DNA of 64,000 nt, from assembly GCF_016756595.1 (NCBI RefSeq), contig NZ_AP023257.1:930001-994000 (forward strand). The letters run 5' to 3'. The stretch is from Mesorhizobium sp. L-2-11 (GTDB lineage: Bacteria; Pseudomonadota; Alphaproteobacteria; Rhizobiales; Rhizobiaceae). Position numbers and translations under genes: made by a program. Positions 54,109 through 61,268 of the stretch are shown piece after piece (position 1 is the first letter of the stretch; each line of letters begins with the position of its first letter). The notes under the pieces were generated by a model that worked only from the letters and a program-made list of their open reading frames with translations, was not told the DNA's origin and ran no database searches.

Positions 54109-54133
54109 AATCTCCCCCCTCAAGGGGGGAGAT
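54109..54133. repeat. Truncated type A repeat (A5) or stem loop
   Basis: ATCTCCCCCCTCAAGGGGGG with a following AGAT forms a short hairpin equal to the inner mini-hairpin of the type A repeats. It lies 19 bases after the MFS stop and could act as a terminator. Confidence 0.55.
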
Positions 54134-54232
54134 CACCTGTTCAGTGTAATAAAACCTTCATGGTTTCGAGATGTGCGTGAAACATTGAGGCTGGACCTTG
54201 GCGGCGACGTTTAAGCCATCCAGGAGACAGCC

Positions 54233-55801
54233 ATGAACAGGATTTCACGCCGCGCTTTTGTCACGTCGGCGAGCGCCGCCGGCCTCGTCGGCATATCGGG
54301 CTTCGCGTTTCCCTATTATTCGCGCGCCAATCAGCGGCCCGCCTTCACCCATGGCATCCAGTCGGGCGACGTCGACGCCACCAGCGGCGTCGTGTGGACC
54401 CGCACCGACCGCCCTTCGCGTGTCATGTTCGAAGTGTCGTCGACGGAAAATTTCGCCAACGCCGTCCGTCTTGCGCCGCTCGATACGTCGCCGGCCAGCG
54501 ATTACACGGTAAAGCGGCTGCTCACCGACCTCGCCTCCGACCAGGACATCTTCTACCGCATGATCGCGGCCGATCTCGCCGACATCAACGCCGTCTCCGA
54601 GCCGATCGTCGGCCGCTTCCGCACGGCGCCGGCCTCGAAGCGTGATATTCGGTTCGCATGGTCGGGCGATACCGCCGGCCAGGGCTGGGGCATCGACGAC
54701 ACCGGCATGAAGACCTATGCCACGATCGGCAAGCATACGCCCGACTTCTTCCTGCATTCCGGCGACACCGTCTATGCCGACGGCCCGATGAAGGACGAGG
54801 TCCAGCTTGCCGGCGGCAGCAATTGGAAGAACAAGGTCCTCATCGACGAAAAGCGCAAGGTTGCCGAGACGCTGGACGAGTACCGCGGCCAGTGGAAGTA
54901 CAACATGATGGACAGACATGTGCTGGGGCTCAACGCGATCTGCCCGACCTTCTACCAGTGGGACGACCACGAGGTGGTCAACAACTGGTCGGATTCGAAG
55001 GATTTGGGCGCCGACGACCGCTACTCGGAAAAAAACATTCATGTGCTGGCGGCACGCGCGGCACGTGCCTTCCACGAGATGACGACGATCCGCTACGAAC
55101 CGTCGGAACCCGGCCGCGTTTATCGCAAGATCGCCTACGGGCCGCTGCTCGAAGTGTTCTTCCTCGACATGCGTTCCTATCGCGGCGCCAATGGCCCCGG
55201 CATGCAGGATGCGGTGACGCCGCAATCGCGCATTCTGGGCGAACAGCAGATGAAGTGGCTGAAGCGCGAACTGGCAAACTCCAACGCGACCTGGAAAATC
55301 ATCGCCGCCGACATGCCGCTCGGTCTCGTCGTCTGGAACGACGCCACCAAAAAGGCCGGCGCCGAGGCCGTCAGCAATGGCGAAAATGGCCCGGCCAAGG
55401 GCCGCGAACTGGAAATTGCCGACCTGCTTCGCTACATAAAGAATGCCGGCGTCACCAACACCGTCTGGCTGACCGCCGACGTGCACTATACAGCGGCGCA
55501 CTACTACAATCCTGACAAGGCGCAGTTCCAAGACTTCAATCCGTTCTGGGAATTTGTTTCCGGTCCGCTCCATGCCGGCACCTTTGGACCCAACGATTTC
55601 GACATGACCTTCGGCCCGGAGCTGAAATTCATCAAGGCGCCGACAGCCGAGCAGGGGCAGAACCTGCCACCCTCGGCCGGCCTGCAGTTCTTCGGCCTCG
55701 TCGACATCGACGGCGCCACTGAACAGATGACGGTGCGGCTGATGGATCGCGACGACAATGAACTCTACAAGGTCACGCTCGATCCGGTGCATTCGGCGTG
55801 A
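54233..55801 (+). CDS. phoD: Alkaline phosphatase D-type phosphoesterase (PhoD family)
   Basis: A 522-residue protein with a Tat signal (ISRRAFVTSASAAGL) and a PhoD-like fold: FTHGIQSGDVDATSGVVWTR, FAWSGDTAGQGWG, DFFLHSGDTVYADGPMKDEV, WDDHEVVNNWSDSKD, and WLTADVHYTAAHYYNP with metal-binding His/Asp. It releases phosphate from phosphodiesters or monoesters in the periplasm under phosphate limitation (family knowledge). Start ATG 54233 after AGGAGACAGCC. Confidence 0.9.
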   Translation: MNRISRRAFVTSASAAGLVGISGFAFPYYSRANQRPAFTHGIQSGDVDATSGVVWTRTDRPSRVMFEVSSTENFANAVRLAPLDTSPASDYTVKRLLTDLASDQDIFYRMIAADLADINAVSEPIVGRFRTAPASKRDIRFAWSGDTAGQGWGIDDTGMKTYATIGKHTPDFFLHSGDTVYADGPMKDEVQLAGGSNWKNKVLIDEKRKVAETLDEYRGQWKYNMMDRHVLGLNAICPTFYQWDDHEVVNNWSDSKDLGADDRYSEKNIHVLAARAARAFHEMTTIRYEPSEPGRVYRKIAYGPLLEVFFLDMRSYRGANGPGMQDAVTPQSRILGEQQMKWLKRELANSNATWKIIAADMPLGLVVWNDATKKAGAEAVSNGENGPAKGRELEIADLLRYIKNAGVTNTVWLTADVHYTAAHYYNPDKAQFQDFNPFWEFVSGPLHAGTFGPNDFDMTFGPELKFIKAPTAEQGQNLPPSAGLQFFGLVDIDGATEQMTVRLMDRDDNELYKVTLDPVHSA

Positions 55802-55840
55802 GAGAATGGTTTCAATAGTGGCCAAAACGCAGGCGGGCCA

Positions 55841-56013
55841 GCGCCCCCTCTGTCCTGCCGTCTTGGCCAAAACTTGGCATCTCCCCCACGCGGGGGGAGA
55901 TTGGCAGCTTGGGCGCTCCGCTCGCGCCTGCAACGTTGGAGGTTGGCGAAAGCGGCGGCGACGTCCGATCTCCCCCCTCGTGGGGGAGATGCCCGGCAGG
56001 GCAGAGGGGGGCG
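55841..56013. repeat. Palindromic intergenic repeat, type A (copy A4, with an insertion)
   Basis: Type A arms (55841-55902 and 55966-56013), but the left arm reads CTGTCCTGCCG, then an extra 17 bases including GGCCAAAAC, and then CATCTCCCCC. The same nine bases, GGCCAAAAC, also lie 40 bases upstream at about 55820, suggesting a local duplication. It lies downstream of the PhoD gene. Confidence 0.75.
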
Positions 56014-56065
56014 TGAAGGCTCGCAGCGGAACGGGATCTCGGGATGACTACCGCCGGGCGCGTCG

Positions 56066-56347
56066 TCAATCTGGATAGCAAACGGCCGGAATATTGGGCC
56101 AAACAGCGCGGTCGCAGTTGGCGGCCTCCTGCCTTTGCTTGAAGGCGGCGCTAACCGGCCCGGTCACCACCGGGTCGACGCCATCGGGAGCATCGGCAAA
56201 CAACTGCTCCGCCGTTCGAGTGTCGGACGGCAGGGCAGGCCGTGCCTCCTTCGACCTCGCGGCTGACTGTGCCACGCCTGCCGCAAGCAGAACGGCGAGG
56301 GCAGCCCATGCAAGGATTGGCCAGTATCTGATGCCAGTTTTGCTCAT
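56066..56347 (-). CDS. Small exported hypothetical protein
   Basis: A 93-residue protein with an amino-terminal membrane/signal segment (IRYWPILAWAALAVLLAAGV) and a cysteine pair near the end (NCDRAVWPNIPAVC), which could form a disulfide. It is convergent with the phoD gene and its repeat and divergent from typA. Family unknown to me. Confidence 0.55.
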   Translation of the reverse strand: MSKTGIRYWPILAWAALAVLLAAGVAQSAARSKEARPALPSDTRTAEQLFADAPDGVDPVVTGPVSAAFKQRQEAANCDRAVWPNIPAVCYPD

Positions 56348-56547
56348 GAAATTTGAACTGTCCCGACAGTGAAAGGTTCCGCTTTGGTTAATAATTCAAT
56401 TTCACACCAAGACGCTTAAGATTTGGTGACCATGTATTTGGTGGCACGCCTCCTCTTTCGCAATTGCGAAAAACCCTGTATGAGCCGCCCAACCGAAAGA
56501 GGCAGCGCCTTTTGGCCTGCTGCCTGCAACGCTCCCGAGACCACAAC

Positions 56548-58377
56548 ATGAAAATTCGTAATATCGCGATCATCGCGCACGTCGACCATGGGAAAACCAC
56601 CCTCGTCGACCAGCTCCTGAAACAGTCCGGTTCGTTCCGCGACAACCAGCGCGTCGCCGAACGCGCCATGGATTCGAACGACCTCGAAAAGGAACGCGGC
56701 ATCACCATCCTGGCCAAGGCGACCTCGGTCGACTGGAAGGACACCCGCATCAACATCGTCGACACCCCCGGCCACGCCGATTTCGGCGGTGAAGTCGAGC
56801 GCATCCTGTCGATGGTGGATTCGGCCATCGTGCTGGTCGATGCCGCCGAAGGGCCGATGCCACAGACCAAATTCGTCGTCGGCAAGGCGCTCAAGGTCGG
56901 ATTGAAACCGATCGTCGTCATTAATAAGATCGACCGGCCGGACGCCCGCCACGTCGAGGTGGTCAACGAAGTATTCGACCTGTTTGCAGCGCTCGACGCC
57001 ACCGACGAGCAGCTCGACTTCCCGATCCTTTACGGCTCGGGCCGCGACGGCTGGGTCTCGGAAAACCCCGAAGGCCCGAAGGACCAGGGTCTGGCGCCGC
57101 TGTTCGACCTCGTCGTCAAGCACGTGCCGGCGCCGACCGTTCATCCCGGCCCGTTCCGCATGATCGGCACCATCCTGGAAGCCAATCCGTTCCTCGGCCG
57201 AATCATCACCGGCCGCATCGAATCCGGCACGCTGAAATCCAACCAGGCGGTCAAGGTGCTGCATCATGACGGCACCCAGGTCGAAACCGGCCGCATCTCG
57301 AAGATCCTGGCTTTCCGCGGTCTTGAGCGCCAGCCGATCGACGAAGCGCAGGCGGGCGACATCGTCGCCATTGCCGGGCTGTCGAAGGGCACCGTCGCCG
57401 ACACGTTCTGCGACCCGTCGGTGACCGAGCCGCTGCATGCCCAGCCGATCGATCCGCCGACCGTGACGATGTCGTTCCTCGTCAACGATAGCCCGCTGGC
57501 CGGCACCGAGGGCGATAAGGTGACCAGCCGCGTCATCCGCGACCGCCTGCTGCGCGAGGCCGAAGGCAATGTCGCGCTGAAGATCGAGGAATCGCCGGAC
57601 AAGGATTCGTTCTTCGTCTCCGGCCGCGGCGAATTGCAACTCGCCGTGCTGATCGAGACCATGCGCCGCGAAGGGTTCGAGATCGCCGTGTCGCGGCCGC
57701 GCGTCGTCATGCGGCAGGGCGACAATGGCGCATTGCTCGAGCCGATCGAGGAAGTCGTTATCGACGTCGATGAGGAGCATGCCGGCGTCGTCGTGCAAAA
57801 AATGTCGGAGCGCAAGGCCGAGATGGTCGAATTGCGCCCGTCGGGCGGCAACCGCCAGCGCATCGTCTTCCACGCGCCGACGCGCGGGCTGATCGGCTAC
57901 CAGTCGGAACTGTTGACCGACACGCGCGGCACGGCAGTCATGAACCGGCTCTTCCATGCCTACGAACCTTACAAGGGTGAGCTGCCGGGCCGCACCAACG
58001 GCGTGCTGATCTCCAACGAGCAGGGTGAATCAGTGGCCTATGCCATGTGGAACCTGGAAGACCGCGGCCCGATGGTCATCGATCCGGGCGTCAAGGTCTA
58101 TCAGGGCATGATCATCGGCATCCATTCACGCGACAACGACCTCGAAGTGAACGTGCTGAAGGGCAAGAAGCTGACCAATATCCGCGCCGCCGGCAAGGAT
58201 GAAGCAGTTAAGCTGACGCCGCCGATCCGCATGACGCTGGAACGCGCGCTGGCCTGGATCCAGGACGACGAGCTGGTCGAAGTGACGCCGAAGACCATTC
58301 GCCTGCGCAAGCTCTATCTCGACCCGAACGAGCGCAAGCGTTTTGAGAAGTCGGCGAAAGTGGTCGGCGCGGCGTAA
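56548..58377 (+). CDS. typA: Translational GTPase TypA/BipA
   Basis: A 609-residue GTPase of the EF-G/LepA group. G1 is AHVDHGKTTL (9-18), G2 includes ERGITI, G3 DTPGHADFGGE and G4 NKIDRPDA. The C-terminal half carries the TypA-specific RLFHAYEPYKGELPGRTNGV. It binds ribosomes and helps assembly and stress responses. The ATG at 56548 (MKIRNIAIIAHV) is the conserved start; upstream frame from 56464 is unlikely. Confidence 0.96.
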   Translation: MKIRNIAIIAHVDHGKTTLVDQLLKQSGSFRDNQRVAERAMDSNDLEKERGITILAKATSVDWKDTRINIVDTPGHADFGGEVERILSMVDSAIVLVDAAEGPMPQTKFVVGKALKVGLKPIVVINKIDRPDARHVEVVNEVFDLFAALDATDEQLDFPILYGSGRDGWVSENPEGPKDQGLAPLFDLVVKHVPAPTVHPGPFRMIGTILEANPFLGRIITGRIESGTLKSNQAVKVLHHDGTQVETGRISKILAFRGLERQPIDEAQAGDIVAIAGLSKGTVADTFCDPSVTEPLHAQPIDPPTVTMSFLVNDSPLAGTEGDKVTSRVIRDRLLREAEGNVALKIEESPDKDSFFVSGRGELQLAVLIETMRREGFEIAVSRPRVVMRQGDNGALLEPIEEVVIDVDEEHAGVVVQKMSERKAEMVELRPSGGNRQRIVFHAPTRGLIGYQSELLTDTRGTAVMNRLFHAYEPYKGELPGRTNGVLISNEQGESVAYAMWNLEDRGPMVIDPGVKVYQGMIIGIHSRDNDLEVNVLKGKKLTNIRAAGKDEAVKLTPPIRMTLERALAWIQDDELVEVTPKTIRLRKLYLDPNERKRFEKSAKVVGAA

Positions 58378-58449
58378 GCGCGATGTCTCATTGAAGGGAG
58401 GTCGGCGCTGCCCCTCATCCGCCTGCCGGCACCTTCTCCCCGTGAACGG

Positions 58450-59746
58450 CAGGGCTGTCCGGGGAAAGTTATTCATAAATGAAGGCCATCTGATTGGGAG
58501 AGGCTCGGTCCCTTGGTCGGCTTGGATTGACCGGTGGCGGCTTATCGATGGTGTGCAGTTTCCGCCGCCCGAACAAGTATTGAGCGACCAGTTCTGTGAA
58601 CCTCAAGATAGGAATAGTGACGCGGCGGGTGCGCGCGACAATGCGCAGCAGCGCAAAGGCGATCATTGCGGCAAAGAGTTGCAGGCGGATTGCATTGCCG
58701 TTGTTGCCGAGGAACTTGCGGATCTTGAGGTGCTGCTTGATCCATCGGAACAGAAGCTCGATGTGCCAGCGGCCTTTGTAAAGCCGTCCAATCTCGACGG
58801 CAGAGCGCTCCAGATCGTTGGTCAAAAGCGTGATGGTGTCGCCCGTTTCGCGCTGAACGCGCAGGCGACGCAGCCGCATCGGCAGCTTGCAAGCAGCCTT
58901 GCTGACCAAGCTTACCTCACTGTCTTCCACAACCAGGAAGCCGTCGCCCTGCGGCTCGGCTATAGGGCGATCACGCAGCAGCGCCAGCCTCATGTTGGAT
59001 TTGGGCCGCGTCACGAAGATCGATCCGGCTTCGGCGATCGCCGTCCACCAGCCATAATGGCAGTAGCCCTTGTCGAACACGTAGGTCGCTCCAGCTTCGA
59101 TCGTGATCTGGCGACCGACCTGGGCGTCGTTGACGTTGGCGTCGGTGATGTCGAGGATGCGCGGACAGTCGGTCTTCGGGTCATAGACGACATGCACCTT
59201 CATGCCGCGGATGCGCCCGTTCGACTTGGCCCAATCGCACAGTTTGCCGAGCGGAATGGGGGTCGAGTCGATCAGCCGCAGCATCGCTTCGCCCTCGCGC
59301 CGCATTTGCCTGTCGAGCAGGTTCGCCACCAGACCGAACGCCTCGGCAAAGATGGCGACCGGACGCCGTCTGTTGGCATCCGACAAGGTCGAACGCATCA
59401 ACGGACCGCTGCCCAGGTGATAATGATGCTGGCTGTTGGCGTTCCAGCCGGCTTCCAGGCCACGCAAGCTGCTGCTGCCGCAGAACTGGGCATAGATCAG
59501 CGCCACCAGATGATCCCAGCTTCTGAACGATTTGTCGTACGCATCCCCGTCGTGGCGATCCACAATTGCTTGGAATTGACGCCGATCGATGGGTTCAAGA
59601 AGCTGCCCGAAGATGCTAGGTGCAAAGCGCATGCCCCGTTCCTTTTCTGAGTCTCGACAACCAGAGAAAAGACGGACAAACCCCGTTTTACGGGGCATGC
59701 ACATGTGGCATTTCGATTCACTCAAAACTTTCCCCGGACAGCCCTG
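58450..59746. mobile_element. IS4-type insertion sequence, 1,297 bp
   Basis: Ends are perfect 21-base inverted repeats (58450-58470 and 59726-59746) beginning CAGGGCTGTCCGG. It is flanked by 9-base direct repeats CGTGAACGG. One transposase gene lies on the minus strand. Both ends and target duplication are intact, so it looks recently inserted and possibly active. Confidence 0.93.
58469..59632 (-). CDS. IS4 family transposase (DUF4372-type amino end)
   Basis: A 387-residue transposase. The start ATG 59632 gives MRFAPSIFGQLLEPIDRRQF, matching the DUF4372 amino domain of this group. DDE residues are visible: LIDSTPIPL (Asp), FDKGYCHYGWW (Asp) and the YREK signature YKGRWHIELLFRWIK (Y-2-R-3-E-6-K with the catalytic Glu). 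A frame to 59776 would start outside the inverted repeat and is not used. The stop TAA lies at the inner edge of the left inverted repeat. Confidence 0.92.
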   Translation of the reverse strand: MRFAPSIFGQLLEPIDRRQFQAIVDRHDGDAYDKSFRSWDHLVALIYAQFCGSSSLRGLEAGWNANSQHHYHLGSGPLMRSTLSDANRRRPVAIFAEAFGLVANLLDRQMRREGEAMLRLIDSTPIPLGKLCDWAKSNGRIRGMKVHVVYDPKTDCPRILDITDANVNDAQVGRQITIEAGATYVFDKGYCHYGWWTAIAEAGSIFVTRPKSNMRLALLRDRPIAEPQGDGFLVVEDSEVSLVSKAACKLPMRLRRLRVQRETGDTITLLTNDLERSAVEIGRLYKGRWHIELLFRWIKQHLKIRKFLGNNGNAIRLQLFAAMIAFALLRIVARTRRVTIPILRFTELVAQYLFGRRKLHTIDKPPPVNPSRPRDRASPNQMAFIYE

Positions 59747-59984
59747 CGTGAACGGGGAGAAGACCTCTGACCGCACCCTCGGCGTTCATTTTTTGCAACG
59801 CTGGTAATTGGCGGAACCGTCGATGACGGCGCCCTTCTCCCCGTTGACGGGGAGAAGATGGCGGCAGCCAGATGAGGGGCAGCGCCGGCGCCTCTTCAGA
59901 GGGCAAAGTTCTCTGTACGCTGCAGGGGTGCCATTTCGCTGCCGATCGGATATCCTTGGCTCCCTGACGCTCGAAGGCACTCAC

Positions 59985-60599
59985 ATGCAATTCACCTCGC
60001 TTTTGATCTTCGCCGCCGCCCTTTTTGTCGCCGCCGGCTCGCCCGGCCCCTCGATTGCCGCTCTGGTGGCGCGTGTCATCGCAAAGGGCTTTCGCGACGT
60101 GTTCCCGTTCCTGCTCGCCATGTGGATCGGCGAGGCCATCTGGCTGTCGCTGGCGGTGTTCGGGCTGGCGGTGGTGGCGCAGACCTTCCATCTCGCCTTC
60201 GTCGTGCTGAAATGGGTCGGCGTCGCCTATCTCGCCTACCTCGCCTGGAAGATGTGGACGGCCCCGGTCGAGGCGCGCGAGGGCGAGATGCCGCGCGAGG
60301 AATCGGCCGTCAAACTGTTCTTTGCCGGCATGGCGGTGACGCTCGGCAATCCCAAGATCATGATGTTCTACCTGGCGCTGCTGCCGACCATCATCGATCT
60401 CGCCTCGGTGACGGTCGTCGGCTGGATCGAGCTGACGCTGACTATGGCCGTGGTTCTGGTCGCCATCGATCTGGCCTGGGTACTGGCGGCAGCGCAGGCG
60501 CGAAAACTCCTGAAGAGCAAACGGGCGATGAAGATCGCCAACCGCGTCAGCGCCACCACCATGGCCGGTGCCGCGGCGGCGATCGCGGCTCGATCCTGA
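59985..60599 (+). CDS. LysE family translocator
   Basis: A 204-residue membrane protein of the LysE/RhtB family: six hydrophobic segments, SPGPSIAALVARVIAKGFRD (residues 19-38) and GNPKIMMFYLALLP (about 117-130). It exports amino acids or related compounds; the substrate is not known. The start ATG 59985 (MQFTSLLIFAAA) is preceded by AAGG; the longer frame runs into the type C repeat. Confidence 0.88.
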   Translation: MQFTSLLIFAAALFVAAGSPGPSIAALVARVIAKGFRDVFPFLLAMWIGEAIWLSLAVFGLAVVAQTFHLAFVVLKWVGVAYLAYLAWKMWTAPVEAREGEMPREESAVKLFFAGMAVTLGNPKIMMFYLALLPTIIDLASVTVVGWIELTLTMAVVLVAIDLAWVLAAAQARKLLKSKRAMKIANRVSATTMAGAAAAIAARS

Positions 60600-60608
60600 G
60601 CCATTGCG

Positions 60609-60932
60609 TCAACTCATTTCGATGATCGGCGCGATCTCGACGCTGAAAGCCGGATCCTTCAGGATAGGACAATCCTTGGCCTTGTCGACGGCATCGTCGA
60701 TGTCTGTCGCTTCGACAATTGTGTAACCGGCGGTCGGATTGCTGCCGCCATTGTTTTCGACTTTGCCGCCGGGCAGCACGGTCTTCGACATGCCGACTGG
60801 ATTGCCGCCGTCGACCACGGCCGAGCCAAGCTTGTCGTACCAGCCGTTCCAGGCATCCATCGCAGCTTGCCGTTCGGCCTCGTCGGTCGGCATCTTGCCG
60901 GAGCCGTGATAGACATAGAGAAATTTCGCCAT
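60609..60932 (-). CDS. YCII-related domain protein
   Basis: A 107-residue protein with MAKFLYVYHG and a YCII-like pattern: AERQAAMDAWNGWYDKLGSA and SNPTAGYTIVEATDIDDAVD. These small proteins are found alone or fused to sigma factors; the role is unknown. The start is preceded by GGAGGAGAAC. It is convergent with lysE and divergent from the glutamate dehydrogenase gene. Confidence 0.8.
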   Translation of the reverse strand: MAKFLYVYHGSGKMPTDEAERQAAMDAWNGWYDKLGSAVVDGGNPVGMSKTVLPGGKVENNGGSNPTAGYTIVEATDIDDAVDKAKDCPILKDPAFSVEIAPIIEMS

Positions 60933-61268
60933 GTTCTCCTCCGTTGATCTTCCGTTGATCGGCGGCGTCGAACCGACATGCGGTCACGCCGCAGCGGCAA
61001 TCATCGGACCAAACCGGCAAAGACGCAACGAGAATGCAAATCACTAATGTGAGGTCCGTTGGCTCGCAACCGCCATGCTCTCACCGAGCGATTGCGTGGG
61101 GTGCGAGATCGAGTGCTGTGATTTTTCCGGCCATGGGCTGTTTTTCCTCCTTTGTTGATGATTTGCTGCCGAACTCCGACATTTCGTCGCAAGCGGTCAA
61201 ACCTTTGTCGCCAATCTCGGCCATCTGCTACCATAGTTGCAAAACATATGACGGGAGGGACTAGCGAC
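60933..61268. other. Divergent intergenic region upstream of glutamate dehydrogenase
   Basis: This 336-base gap holds GGGAGGG at about 61252 as ribosome binding site of the glutamate dehydrogenase gene and a strong AAAGGAGG on the minus strand near 61150, which precedes a 17-codon frame (61081-61134). No other gene is supported. It should contain the promoters of both neighbours, but I could not pick a clear one. Confidence 0.4.
61081..61134 (-). other. Possible 17-aa leader peptide
   Basis: ATG 61134 to a TGA at 61081-61083 encodes MAGKITALDLAPHAIAR. AAAGGAGGAAAA lies 8 to 19 bases upstream, the best ribosome binding site in the region. It may be a leader peptide or unrelated small protein. 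Confidence 0.3.

Larger units (their letters stand above)
58405..59884. repeat. Type C repeat (copy C2) split by the IS element
   Basis: The left part 58405-58449 and right part 59747-59884 join into a complete type C element like C1. The 9 bases CGTGAACGG, the loop of its first hairpin, occur on both sides of the IS (58441-58449 and 59747-59755), exactly a target-site duplication. Confidence 0.85.

Noticed and set aside
54245..55933. Long minus-strand open frame antisense to the PhoD gene
   Set aside because: The PhoD gene on the other strand has all family motifs; this frame has none and is a GC shadow.
56416..57957. Minus-strand 513-codon frame opposite typA
   Set aside because: TypA motifs on the plus strand are complete; this shadow reflects third-position GC.
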